From contig NC_079489.1 of the NCBI RefSeq assembly GCF_020520425.1, forward strand, positions 16,454,001 to 16,518,000: a stretch of DNA of 64,000 bases, in the 5' to 3' direction. The notes below the pieces were generated by a model. It did no database searches and was not told the origin of the DNA. It was given only the letters and a program-made list of their open reading frames with translations. Made by a program: the position numbers and the translations under genes. Each line of letters starts with the position of its first letter. Within the stretch, counting starts at the first letter, position 1. Shown piece by piece: positions 34,600 through 47,200 of this stretch. Source of the DNA: Spinacia oleracea. Its lineage: Eukaryota; Streptophyta; Magnoliopsida; Caryophyllales; Amaranthaceae.

Positions 34600-36239
34600 A
34601 GTTGTAATTAAACTAGTTGTAGACTGGTAATAAATAAATACCAAACTCGTTGGTATTATCTAGTGTTTGTGCACGATCGTGTCATGATTTATTATATGCA
34701 CGATCTCATGATTCCACTAACATAACGCGTCCTTCATTTATTTTTGCGTATTACATTGACTATATAGGCATTAGTCTTATTATATATGAAAACTAAATAT
34801 TGGTTACTCTTCTGGAATATTGACGTCCTTTTTGTTCTGGAATGAGTGATTGTTCTTGAATACATCCTTAAGAACCACAGATACGTGTCTGATCTGTTTG
34901 TCCCGTGTCTATATGTGTACGACACGTGAAATCAAGTGTCCAACTTTTTGTAAAAACTAGTGGTTTGTTGCGCGCAATGTGGCTTGGAATTTTACACTTG
35001 GCACAAAAGATGTTCTAGTGTTTATAAGTAATTCAGTATGATATATTATGAATGGTACAACAACTGATTTATTTATTAGCTACGGAGTACAACATATAGT
35101 GTACTACTGAGAATTGTGTTTTGGCAAAAGATAATATGGGCAAGTAATTTACTAACGCAAAAGGTGTCTTATTAGAACACATAGCTTGTTAAGGGTAATT
35201 CATTCTTGATCCATCTACATGAAAATCGATAGCATGAACAGCCATAGGCAGTCCTTTTCTGCAAAAAAAGAAATTAGCACCAAAAGAACGTTGTAGTTCA
35301 TTACTGTTTTACCATTTTAGTTTGCAAATCGCATATGAACTATTTAATTGTCGAACTATGCACTTGTGGATCTTTTCCTAGTTATTGTTTTAGTTTGCAG
35401 TATGGTCTGATGTTTTATTTTCCTCATTAGTGTTTAGGCATTTTCATTTTTGGTTATGCATCCATTATCATTTGTAGAAAACTCTATCATCATTAGAGTT
35501 TCCAGGATTGTTTCATTTGCTTCACCATCTACATATGCTTCTTTGGTTGAACGACAATAAGTTAAAGCTAATTGATGAATTGAATCAAGAATCACAACCG
35601 ATCACCAAAGAAAAGGAAAAATAATCCCTCACTATGCAGGGCAATGTGACTTCTTTTAGTTAGCTTCTTTTTGGCCAACAAGAGAGACTAATGGGCAACC
35701 AATTATGGCACGGTAATGTGGCATCATTTACTACTATAAATTAGTTTAATTGCTTTCTCTTTCTCTGGTCTCAGGTACTATGAGTATGTGACTACGTGAG
35801 TCCCCTATTTATCTGTCTCCCTTATACGCTGCGAAAAGTTATGAATCAATTGGATCTGTTGTAACTGGTATATCTTCTGAACTACATTACGAATAAAATT
35901 AAATATGATGAATTATCGATGATTTAGGATTTGAAATCCACTCCATCATTTCTAATACTATAAACATGCAAAATAATAGGGGAAAATAATAGAGCACTCT
36001 ACCGTTCTTGTTTTCACAGTAAGAATACAAGAGGACCTCAACACATACTCAATTAGTCAATTGTCATTGTTGCTTTATTTAGGAATGTCATTGTTGCTTC
36101 TTATGGTCACTGCTACATGTAATGAAAATAATATTAGACTTTAGTGATACTTTTGAAAAATCTAGAATTAATCCAAGAGATTGTAGCAGTCAATCAATAT
36201 TCTTACTATTATTATGTAAGATCTTGTTCTTGTATCATA
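34600..36239. other. intergenic DNA with a possible Helitron 3' end
   Basis: No gene recognised. At 34957-34960 CTAG is preceded by A and followed 8 bases later by the palindrome TTGCGCGCAA (34968-34977), which on the minus strand resembles a Helitron 3' end. The hairpin is weak and the extent unknown. Confidence 0.35.
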
Positions 36240-36494
36240 CTACCTCCGTTTTAAAAAGATCTTTACAGTTACTATTTGCACGGATTCCAATGCAATATTT
36301 AACTACTAATATATCCAATTTCGTATGTGAAAAAATTATAAAAATTTGATATTCTGAAAATACATCCCGAGACCAATCTAACAAGATCTTACATGTAACG
36401 TTTTGATGTATATAATGGTGAGAATTTACGGTTAAAGTTTTTATACTTTGGACACATTTTCCAAAGCGTAAAGAACTTTCTGAAACGGAGGAAG
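36240..36494. mobile_element. Stowaway MITE
   Basis: 255 bp with ends CTACCTCCGTTT and (inverted right) CTTCCTCCGTTT, bordered by TA on both sides. Subterminal AAAGATCTTTAC / GTAAAGAACTTT also pair. Confidence 0.85.
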
Positions 36495-37060
36495 TACTAC
36501 ATAGTCCATTACTTTAGTGAATGACTAAGGCAAACCACATGACTATATGCTATTTGTAAGCGCTTCATCACATATAAATATGATAACCTCCGCCCAATAC
36601 TCAAAAGCCTCTAAACAACCCTTCAGCTTCAAAATCAACCCTCACAATACTCAACAACGACGAGGTGGAGCTTAAATCTTAGAGGGCTTACGTCGGATTT
36701 CAGCACAGTGAGATCTTAGTCTCTGCTACAAACGTCGTCGTCTCCGATCGAGCGACCCTCTTTGTGGTAGTCGGTAAAGATGGGGCATACTAAATAGCTT
36801 CTGATTTTTCCAATTTGTATTTTGAAATATGCAACTTATCATCAAGTTGATGCATTCAAGCACCAATATGCAAGCTCTATTAATTAGAGGCTAGGGAGAG
36901 CTGAGAAGGGTGAGAGAAGAAAAAAGAAGGGGAAGCACATGTAGGAAAAAAAAAATTGTGAAACTTAATGTTGTGTTACTATTTATAAGCAACAGTAACT
37001 TGGATTTCCACTTTTAAAGAATAAAAGATATTGGACACGGGGACACATATTGAAGTATTA
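36495..37060. other. intergenic DNA, nothing certain
   Basis: A GC-richer patch at about 36660-36780 (GTCGTCGTCTCCGATCGAGC) looks like decayed coding DNA, but no family could be assigned. Confidence 0.4.
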
Positions 37061-37079
37061 GACACACATGTTGGACATG

Positions 37080-37275
37080 ACGCATATTTGGCTAACTCTT
37101 TGAATGGTATTTCTGGTGCAGCAATACTTGATGGCTAACTCTTTGACGGCTCCCGTACGCGTATTACCATTTGGCTTCTGTTGGGTAAATAAATGCTCTG
37201 AAATTTGTCTTTTCTCTTCTTCACTCAGATTTTGTTTCGTAAAAGGACACATTATGCATGCCCAACTTAAAGCAA
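37080..37275 (-). pseudogene. mariner-like transposase N-terminal fragment
   Basis: The minus strand reads NLSEEEKRQISEHLFTQQ, then KPNGNTRTGAVKELA and TRNTIQRV. This fits the helix-turn-helix start of plant mariner-like transposases (typically LTxxQRxxIYxxLL...G...KEVAxxFxVSxxTVxRIW). Only this DNA-binding part remains, with no DDD catalytic domain nearby. Stowaway MITEs in the window are the non-autonomous partners of this superfamily. Confidence 0.65.
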
Positions 37276-37399
37276 CCAAAACAGAAGATTGAAGAGGCAA
37301 CTTATGCTTCTCTTTTCTGTTTTGATCGAGGCTAAGTTGTTGGTGAGCTAATCCGTCCAAAACCTCTGTGATGAAATTGTTCTGAGAGGTTTATTTTAC

Positions 37400-38780
37400 A
37401 CTAATCCTACCCGTCCCCCCATCCCGTTTATATGTTGGTCTTCCTTTTCTCTCTCCTGTTTTTGTGTTTGGTTTTTTTTTCCAGGTTGAAGTAAATTGAA
37501 GGAGGGGCAGCATTCAATTGAAGGCTTTTATATCAGCATTTTCAGTTTTAAAATTTTCAGAATTTTAGGAAGTTTTAAATTTTAGTCAATATTTTGGAGG
37601 GAAATCAAAATAATTGGTGAATTTATATACTTGCTGTAATTATAGAGGGAAACCAAATATATTGGTGAATTTTATGGAGGAAAACCAGCTGTGTTTTTAG
37701 ATCAGATCAGAAATAACAGTTGTATTTTGGACTGTTGTGTTGTTTTACTTCTTCCAAGGAAATCCACATTTTTTTATAGTTGATTTCCTTGGAAGAAGTG
37801 AAATTCTTCCTTGGATTTATCATTTCCCATATTATAATATATCAGTATCGTGTCCGTATCTGTGTCCGTTTAGGTGCAACCATCATCTGGTCCTCCCTCT
37901 TATTATGCTATCAATGTAGGACAACTCGGGCCTATCAGGGACCCAACCCGAGTAGAAGATAATATGAGGCATTACACTTACATACCATTTATGATGGAAG
38001 TCTAACTAAAGATCCGCTCTGTAAATCTAGGAGATGTATCCCTCAGGATACACATATGATATGATCAAATAGATCTGCAAATTCATATAACTTGTCTTGA
38101 AATCTCATACCTTCAACTCATAAATTTGCAGCATCACTCCAATTCCATCAACGTAACATCTTGGCACTTAATAACCGAGATTGGGAATCCGGATAATCAG
38201 CAGATTGATCTGGATCTAATCTCTTTTTCTACATAAAACAAGATAGGCAAAACCGCAAAACAAGTTATTCATTCAATCACTTTTGTCAAAATATTGAGTA
38301 ACACACAAGTCCTGTTCTGTTATCAAATCTAGAAGTACTAAACATTTGGAGCTCATAACTACAAGTATATTTCTGATGCATATTGAGTTTCAAAAGCGTT
38401 TAATATAAATCGCAATGGCTGATATAGTGTTAGTATTACACAAATAACTGAAATGCGTAACAGTAATCAAAACTGCAAGTATATTTCTGATGCACACTGA
38501 ACAAAAGTTGAAATAGGTTGATATATTGTTATCATGCACAAAATAACTGAAATAACGCAAGAAATCTCTAATATCATGTCAATCTTAATGATTTACAAAT
38601 AAGCTTCTAAATAAATGTTAAACCTTCAATAAGTTCATCAAGTTTGAAGTACTCACAGCCAACAACAATACACCACCCCAAGCAGCCATAACCCATAATC
38701 TTACTTCATGGTCATAGAAACATCAGAACAGCTATTTATGTTGAAATGGCTCACTAAAAAATGTTTAAGATAATCTAAAT
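37400..38780. other. intergenic DNA between the mariner relic and the FAR1-type gene
   Basis: AT-rich. Nothing recognised beyond short repeated words (TATATTTCTGATGCA occurs twice, near 38365 and 38480). Confidence 0.5.
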
Positions 38781-38869
38781 TTCTTCGTGCGAATCACGCT
38801 TTTTATTTTTGAACTAGACAAGCCATTCCGGACTGCTACACATGGTAGAATCAAATATAAAAGAGATCC

Positions 38870-39065
38870 CATCAAAAGTACAAAACAGATACCCACACGA
38901 GTTACTAATAAAGATGTGGCAGAATTCCACAACAGAGAATACAGAGTTGGGTTCCTATCATGGAAGAATTACAAACAAGAGACCATTGAAAGCACAAATG
39001 AAATATATCCACAAGAGTTGATGATTTAGATATTGTAGCAGAACTCTACATAAGAGACTAAAGAG
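38870..39065. repeat. diverged tandem repeat, about 105-bp period
   Basis: Two copies of a unit running AGAGA-CC-AT...AAAG-ACAAA...CACAAGAGTT...GCAGAA-TC-ACA. They lie just past the stop of the FAR1-type gene at 39391. The plus-strand frame across them (38787-39029) is probably chance. Confidence 0.6.
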
Positions 39066-39390
39066 TTATGTTACATGTAATTGGGTATTGGAGTTGCTTG
39101 TCAGACACTTTCCCACTTTGGCTATTTTATTAATGAAAATTAATAATGAATAGAATAAAATCCATGTTATTTCGTCCAAAATGAAGTGTCAAGTGTCCAT
39201 ACTCATGTCCATGTGTTGAAGATCTGACATGGGGTACTTAGAGTTAATTGGAAAGTCGGAGGAACAAAGCTATAGAGTATTCAAGTATTCAATATCCCGG
39301 TGCCACATCTGAAAAGATAAAGAAATAATCAAGTCAAGAAATGAAATGGAATGATAAATGCATAGCTTACCATCTTCAAGACAAATACTG

Positions 39391-42300
39391 CTATCCCAGT
39401 TGCAAGGACTTTGGTTCTTGATTTTCAACTTCTTTAATATTGATAAGAACAGCTTGAACTTTCTTCGTTATCTGGGTATTGTGGTCTTCAACATCTTTCA
39501 TAAAAGCAATCAATTGTTCTTGATACATGATGCACAAACGTTTTTCATTCCTTAACTCCGTAGTTAGCTCCTGAATCTTCTTATCTTTGTCATCCTGCAA
39601 GCATCGTCAGAAATAACACAAGCTACTTCATTTGTTCACTTAAAAAATCAAAGTTTTAATAAGAATAACATCAAGCACAATTGCATGATAGCATTGACCA
39701 ATACAAACTACCAATGAAATTAACATTTATGGAATACCAGCAATCCCACCACAACGAATTTATTTTAGAAAAATAAATAAAGCAATGTGTGGGTGTGGGT
39801 GTGTGCGTTAGAGTTACAGAGAGCAAACAACATGTCTAATTTTTACCAAGCTTCTCAAATAGAACTTTGTTCCACCTTGCCGTACAAGTTTAAATTCAAA
39901 GTCATGTGGCAATAGAGAGTGGCATCCACAGGCATATTTCTTCACTTCATTCTTCTTTAAATAATTATAATTTATAAACTTATAATAGGCATTGTAAGTG
40001 TAGGTTTTATTGTTAATTAGTTTCCAAACATTACTTAGATTTGTTTTAGGAATTTTCTTTCTTTTTTTCAAGTTACTCTTTAGCTTATAAATTGGACCAT
40101 AAGGTTTTGTCTTCTCTGATATGTGTCATATATATATGCCTACAACGGCTTCCAGTAATCTATATCCACCCATACCTCAGAGCCTTTTCTTGAAAATGAT
40201 TGCATTGTTTGAAAAATACTCCTTACTTCTTTAATGTAGAAGTGTTCATGCTATCCAGGTAATAACCTATCAGATGATACAATCTAGAACAATAGGGTAT
40301 GAGTTTAAGATCTCATTTGACTGAGATTCCAAGGCTGCTAAGTCTGACTACACGTATAAACAGGCATTTCAAACATAAGGATGGCAGAACAAACAAATGG
40401 GCCGATATGGCGATCCAGCTAGTAAAAGAAGGGCGTAAACAAAAGTTATAAAAGAATATAGAAATGACAGCAACCAAAAACATTATGGATGAATGCTTAT
40501 CTATCACTTTTTTAGAAGATACAAGGAGCTAAAGATATCCATATCAATCTTTATTAAAAAGTAGACGATCTCAGAAGACCAAAGTAGCGTCTTTACAGAT
40601 GACCTTGCTGAGTTGCTGGTCAAAGACATTACATGAGTACATCACCCACAATCTTACATGAAGTAGGCGAGTACAAATTACATGCACCTATGACCTAACA
40701 CAAAATAGCTTCATTTAGTATATGAGTTTGGCTTCATTTTGGTGCTCAAGGACTTAATCCCTAGGTGGATAAGAAGACAGTTCATGGTGCAAGAGTTAAA
40801 CAGGAAGCATTCAATTTGCATACTGGCTGTTCTATATCAAGATCTAAGGAAATCATAGATACGTAAAGAGAACCACATAAGATGCTTTCACCAATAATAC
40901 ATCTGTTCATTTCATGAAAACTTCAAAACAATTTATATGGCAAGGAATATATACTCGCCATCCAAAATTTGTTACAATGTCGCAGAATTTAGTAGGCTGG
41001 AAAGAAAATGGGAAACCCAAATTAATGTCAAAAGTCAAAACACATGATTAACTCTAGCTCTTGCAATTTGGCCAGTAAATTCTCGTTTACAATTGACCAG
41101 AACCATCAGGACAGCAGAACTTAGACCTCATAAGTAGCCGACACTCTATATATTTTAAGCACTGATGCTATCTCACTTATAGAGATTCTCCCCTGTAGGT
41201 TTGTGCAATAACCAAAGGGTTAGGGTGATAGAGATAACGACGCTATCAAACATTTGAAGTTCTTTCCTCTCCACATTGTTCCAATAGCAAAAATATGCCC
41301 GAACTTTATCTACAATTCAAGTATGAAAGCAGTAGCCTTTTGTGGTTCAACAAAATTAGAGTTATTAGCAATACTTAGAGGCTTATAGCCTTACAATTCC
41401 ATTCAGGAGTGACAACTTAATACATCATCCCACATGCAAGTTTTGGTAGATAAAAATTGTAACTTTAATACTTAAAAGATCAAAAAATCTATCGGAATAT
41501 TTGTTTTCTCCACTTGAAGATAAAGGTTGCATAGAAATATTTACTAAATTAACCATGGAAGATAAAACATACATTAATAATTGTCATTTCTGCAAAAGAA
41601 GACGTAGTGTAAAATATATATTTTGTAAAGTACATGCCAAATATGAATACGATCAAGTCTCCAAGTGCAACAATGACACAAGTGTATATATAATTTCAGA
41701 AACAGCCATCAACAGAACAATAAGAAACAAATGAGCAAGCCAGAAGACAACTACACAACGTCACAACAAATGGTTCTTGATGTAAACAAATTTCACTGAA
41801 GTAAACAAGATGTTACCTCATTTGCAAACAAAACTCACCAATTTTGTCCGAGCTTCCCTTGAAGAAATCACCAATTGATGATTGTGATCTTTAACAAATC
41901 TCGTGACAACCCATTTCCTCGACTTGTCTAATTTTACAAGAATCATTGCCTTACAGCCCCCACGGGTACTCGCCCTTGGTTTCTTGACCTGACCAAGTTT
42001 TCCACGAATGCTTAAACAGTAACCCTCTTTATTACATCCAAAACGACGGGCTAATATCCTACCATCAACCTCGGAGCGACGACATGACATCACCCGCATG
42101 ACAAACCCTACTTTCCTAGCATAATCATCATAAAATTCTTTGCCTTCCTCTTCAGAATCAAACACCATACCCTCGTACGGCTCTACAATGCCATTTCCTC
42201 CACCGACATCCAATGATTCCTTAGCTGAAGTCTCCAATACACCAGTTTCTTCATCAGAATCCACTATGCAGTAATCAGAAAAATAAGAACCAAATAGAAT

Positions 42301-42807
42301 AAACCTGCTCAGCTAGATTTGAATTGCACCCACTATTCCAACAGTACTACTAAACCCATAAACTATTTTCAATACAAGAGCTTCAAACATCATAATATGA
42401 TCATGATTAAAAAAATGGCTGGCAAAAAAGTGTATTCGTATTTTGTTGGATTAACAAAATGACTAAGGTGCTGAATTAAATATAATCAACAAGATTACTC
42501 AAAAACCTAAATATTTCACCCCCTTTTCAGTCATAATACACACAGAAATTCCACAAATTGCATATATTCATGATACCCAGAAATTAGAACATTAAGAATT
42601 GACATGATTTGGTTAACTATTCTGATTAGCATTAAAACCCACATAATTAAAAATGGGTATGACATAAAACAGGGAATTTCAAGCTTCATTGCAGAAATTT
42701 TTATGATTTAATGTAAAAAGAAGGTAAAATTAAACAAGCTTAACCATATCAACGGGGTAATTAGTAGCATAGTTAATTATTTCTAAGTAAGACTATCATC
42801 ACTTACT
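39391..42807 (-). CDS. short FAR1-domain protein A
   Basis: Three exons. Exon 1 contributes only the A of the start codon (last base 42807, donor GTAAGT). Exon 2 is 42263-41839 and exon 3 is 39594-39391. The joined frame is 630 nt, 209 residues (MDSDEETG...). The FAR1 DNA-binding domain spans about 30-140: EPYEGMVFDSEEEGKEFYDD, GCNKEGYC, GGCKAMILV and DHNHQL, giving the C-C-H-x-H zinc ligands of the WRKY/GCM1-type fold. The last exon is a coiled coil (QELTTELRNEKRL, YQEQLIAFMKDVEDHN). It lacks the MULE transposase domain of full FAR1/FHY3 and resembles the short Arabidopsis proteins of the At3g59470 type. A nuclear regulator role is inferred from the family. The paralogue at 44282-52781 has the same intron positions. 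Confidence 0.88.
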
Positions 42808-43150
42808 TAATTGCAGTAATAAGAAATCCAAAACTTTCGCCTTCTGACTGTTCTGAGGAGGGATCGACGCACAAAAGAGATACAGAGAAAGAAAGAAAGA
42901 GGAAGGTGAAGGACGAAGAGTAGGAGTGTGTTGATTTTTTTTTTTTAAAAATTAAAAAATAGAAAAAGACAGGATAAATATGGCATTGGGTCAGGCTGAA
43001 ATGTTTGAAGTGTAATCAACGAGAAATACCTTGGTCGTGTCATGTTATATTTGGTAAGAATAAGTCATGACTCATGAGGCAATACAAATTATGAATGAGG
43101 AGGAGCGATTCGATCTAGTAACCTATCGTACACAAGCTATCAATTTTAAG
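42808..43150. promoter_or_regulatory. 5' leader and promoter region of FAR1-type gene A
   Basis: The leader (about 42808-42900) is purine-rich on the plus strand (AGAAAGAAAGAAAGAGG) and has no ATG on the minus strand, so the splice-made ATG is the first one in the inferred mRNA. An A/T-rich stretch at 42935-42960 precedes it. No TATA box could be fixed. Confidence 0.5.
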
Positions 43151-43166
43151 CTTTAAGCATTAAGTC

Positions 43167-43543
43167 CATGGTTATTAAAGTCGCGATTTAAATCATAGAA
43201 TCTTACGATTTTACGATTCAAATATGTCTTACGATTCGATTTACGATTCTACACGATTCTACACTTTTTTCTCGACTAACGAAAACCTCGTAAATTTGAA
43301 TCACGTAGAGAAAGTAATTAATAGAAAAATATTGTTAATTATTTCTTACATAACTATTAAACAACTATATATTTCAATTATTAAGTTTTTTCCTATAATA
43401 TAAGCACTTTAAATGAAATTTGAGAATAAAATCTTGATTATATTTGTTTGTAGAATCTTATGATTCTACGATTCGATTTTACGATTCGGTTCTAACAGTC
43501 CCTTCCGATTCAAAATAGAATCACGATTTTGATAACCTTGATT
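43167..43543. mobile_element. MITE with GGTTATNAAAGTCGCGATT ends
   Basis: Left ATGGTTATTAAAGTCGCGAT and inverted right AAGGTTATCAAAATCGTGAT are inverted repeats. Near-terminal TTACGATTC words recur. A possible 6- to 9-bp duplication beginning ATTAAG lies at both sides. Superfamily uncertain, Mutator-like possible. Confidence 0.6.
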
Positions 43544-43556
43544 AAGCCAATCCGAA

Positions 43557-43662
43557 ATGCATCATTGGTTAAGTGATTGTATGAAAAAGTTGGTCACTTA
43601 AAATGCATCATTGGTTGTGTGTTTGCTGTAAGTGATTGTATGAAACAGTTGGCCACTTAAAT
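43557..43662. repeat. two-copy tandem repeat
   Basis: Two direct copies containing GCATCATTGGTT and AAGTGATTGTATGAAA-AGTTGG-CACTTAAA, about 50-60 bp each. Confidence 0.75.
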
Positions 43663-44281
43663 CATAATGAGTAAATTAAAACAAAAGGTGCAGCATGGCC
43701 AAAAGAAAGTGAAACTAAATTACTTTCTTTTATTTTGTTGATTGTCAACATGTTAGTCAATAGGGCCTTTGCTCATCTTAGAACAAGTAATTGAAATTAA
43801 ATACTTCGTACAATCTAAAACCAAGTTTTCCTTCTTAAAATACCCCTTTTAAACAGATTATGCTACCCACTCTGTATGCATTACTGATTAAAGCTGAATT
43901 TTACTGATCGAAACTGATTCACTGTTGTACTCTGTATTTGTTCTTTCAAATTGATTTTTACTGATAATCCATTCGATCTCAAGCTATACACAAGCGAAAC
44001 TGGCTGATAAATATACACAGTAATGCATTTTTTCTATATCAAACAAGGGAGCACTGGGAAGCTCAATCTTACAATAATCACCAATAATGATGATTCAGAT
44101 GTGTTCCAAGCTACCAGTGAGCTGTAAAAATGATTGTTAGCTTAGAATTAACATTGCTGTAATGAAAAAAACTGTGGTCAGTAAAGAAATAAAACTATTA
44201 CCCTAATCTCACAGAATTATTCTGCACACAAGATTTCAAATTGAATATCACTACAATGTGTAAGTAAAAGAGCACCAAATA

Positions 44282-47200
44282 CTATCTACAGTTATCTTTC
44301 TCTCTTGACTCGAACTCTCTAACACTGCCTACGATATCTTTGATCTTCTTAGAAAGACTCTGGTTATGTTCCTCGATGTGCTCAAACACCATTTCGAGAT
44401 GCCTTTTGTATGTGGCAGCTCGTTTTTTCTCAATAGCTAACTGCTGGGTTAGTTCCCGGATTTTATCATGCTCATTCTGCAAAACAGCACTACAACTGTT
44501 AGTCAATGCCAAGTTTCATCACCTTTTTCTTTCTTTTCAGAGTGAGATTATGTGATCCTACCCTTACCTTGTTTGGCAAATGGCTTTTTGCTGGCTTTTT
44601 GGTTGGCTTTTGGCTGTTGGCTTTTTAATCTGGTCAAACAGCCAAAAAATATGTTTGGTAACTGGCTTTTTAGCCAAAAATGAAAAGCTAGTAACACTAG
44701 CTTTTTGGAGTTGGCTTTTGGCTTTTCACTATCTAAATTACCTTTTTGTCCTTGTTTTTTACTAATTAATTAATGATTAATGATTAATGATTAATGATTA
44801 ATGATTAATGATTAATGATTAATGATTAATGATTAAAAATTAATTATTAATTATTAATTATTAATAATTTATAATTAATAACTAATAACTAATAACTAAA
44901 AGTTAATAATAACGGAGTATTAATTAATGACTAATAACTAAAAGTGAATAATTAATAAATAATTAATTATTAATTAATAATTAATAATTAATTAATGATT
45001 AATTAATAATTAATATTAATTTAATTATTATTAATTATTAATTATAATTATCAATCATTGATTATTAATTATTAGTTATTAATTATTACTCCGTAATTAG
45101 TAATTGAAATAATAATTTATTAATACTGTTGCATAAAGTAATTTATTTTTAATTTGTATTTTATTTATTCGTAATTACGTTTTACTCCGTACATAATACA
45201 AAGTATGTATTGAAAAATGAATAAAAGACATTAAATGTCCTTAAATGTCATTTTACATAGCTACAGCCAACCGCCAACAACTGATTTTACCAAACATATT
45301 TGTAACCAATCCATAGTCAAACAGCCAACAAAAACAGCCAACTTGAACAGCCAGTCAAACCAGCCAAGTAAAACAGCCGACAGCCAACAGCCAACAGCCA
45401 ATTGCCAAAACAGGGCCTAAATCATTAAGACATTACTAGATATCGGAGAACCAAACATGAATCAGAATTGAACTATAAGATCCTTTTTATGATGTTTCAA
45501 CTCAATTAGCACCGAACAAAGGCAAGCAAAGAAAAAGGATCGGCTTGTCAAAGACGCAAATAGTATATGCGAAGATCAATGTTTTATCCAATAACAAAGA
45601 TACTCTCATGAGGCCTCATAGAGAACGTATATACATATAATACTAAACCCAACAAAAAGGTTATCAAAACAGAAAAACAACTGTCTGCTAGAGAAGATGT
45701 AGCAAGCAAGGGCCCAACAGGGGAACCTTTTGAAACTTTGAACAAAATGAAAAACAAAGGACAACAATTCCCAAATTTCATTGAATTTATTCCTACCAAG
45801 CGATGCCTTGAGAAACCCTCAGTTTTAGAACTCTCCAAAGATTTCATTCCAACTTAGCAGAACAAAATGGATAGGATGTTCCATTTATTTTTTTTGTCCC
45901 CTATAAGCCTGTCATCTGCAGGTTCCTAATTTTTCGTTGAAATCAAAATTAAAAAGTAGTATTAACTGAGGGTAAATAAAGTAAAGGCAGAAAGAAGTCC
46001 AACAAATCCATATGTGAGGACATAAGTGCAAAAAGTACCAGGAGTACCAATTACCAAGCAGTCAAGTACATTAAACCTCATGAATGAGTGAAAAGTGAAT
46101 GCCTTAGAACTAATATGTTCTAAAGAAATGCCTGATAGTTAAAAAAATTGGAAACAAATTTAAGGTCTAAACGAGATTAACTCCAAGAAACTATTAACAT
46201 TATGTTTGGTAAAAGGAAATGGAGAGGAAGGAAAGGGAAGCGAACAAGTCCTTTGTTTGTATAACGGGTTCTCAGAAGGAAGGGGAGAGAGAGGGTCTAC
46301 TTTCTCTCCTCTAATGAATTGCAGAGATTTGGAAGGAAAATAGAGCTCACCTTCCCCCTACCTTTCCTCCTCTTTTCCTCCCCTTCCTTCCCTATATCTT
46401 ACTACCCAAACAAAGTTTAAGTCTTGACAAGAACCACCCGGACTAAAACATGTCAAACAAATCAATTGGGTCTGTTATGAGTTGGTGAGTCAAATTTTTT
46501 GGGTTCCATTCCAGTTTTACACTATTATTTTGACACTTTTCAAAATTTAATGTTAGTTTATTCTCAATAATCAATAAGGTTAGGTTCTTGAAGTGGGTGT
46601 CTTTTTATGCTTTTTCAAAAAGGTCGACTCCAATTTGAGTTAGTCAAACTCAAAATTCGGTTCCAAATCCCATTACTTAATTAACTAATAGAGAGCTTTT
46701 GACATTTCAAGTTACATTTTTCCAGTTACCTTTGGTTGAGAATTCTCAGTTAAGTTTTGGGATGGGTAAATTTTTGACAAGTAATCACTAATTTTAAGCC
46801 CAAACTCAATATCATCTGTGTAGAGGAACAGACCAAACCAGTAGAAGTATTCTAACCAAACCATTCCATTCCACTCTTTCCTCCAACTCAAAGCCCTTAG
46901 CATTCCCAAGAAAAAACCAGCCAAAAAGTCTAAAAACCAGAAAAACTGAGCTTTATTAAATTTTCTACCTCCATCTTTATTGCCAGATTAATGTTGCTCT
47001 TCCTGCCGGGATTTACAAAATCCGGCAAAATAGGAATAACTCTCTTTGCAATGGTAGTGTAGTAGTGTTGAATGTATAGGCTTAGTTGTAAATAAGATTC
47101 AAAGCATTGTAAAAAATAGAGTCATACATGTAAATAAAAAAACTGTTAGTATTTAGTAGCATAGATCAAAGTTTGTTTAATTCTTTGTAAGGAGGGGGTT

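Larger units (their letters stand above)
25612..34600. repeat. segmental duplication, unit 2
   Basis: Second copy of the sulfotransferase unit. It aligns with 22884-25164 except for the Copia element (25871-31644) and the retroposon at about 32511-33215, and lacks the insertion at 24294. It extends further right and carries the N-terminal half of the sulfotransferase. Confidence 0.85.

Noticed and set aside
36660-36790. GC-richer patch resembling decayed coding DNA
   Set aside because: No reading frame or family could be supported.
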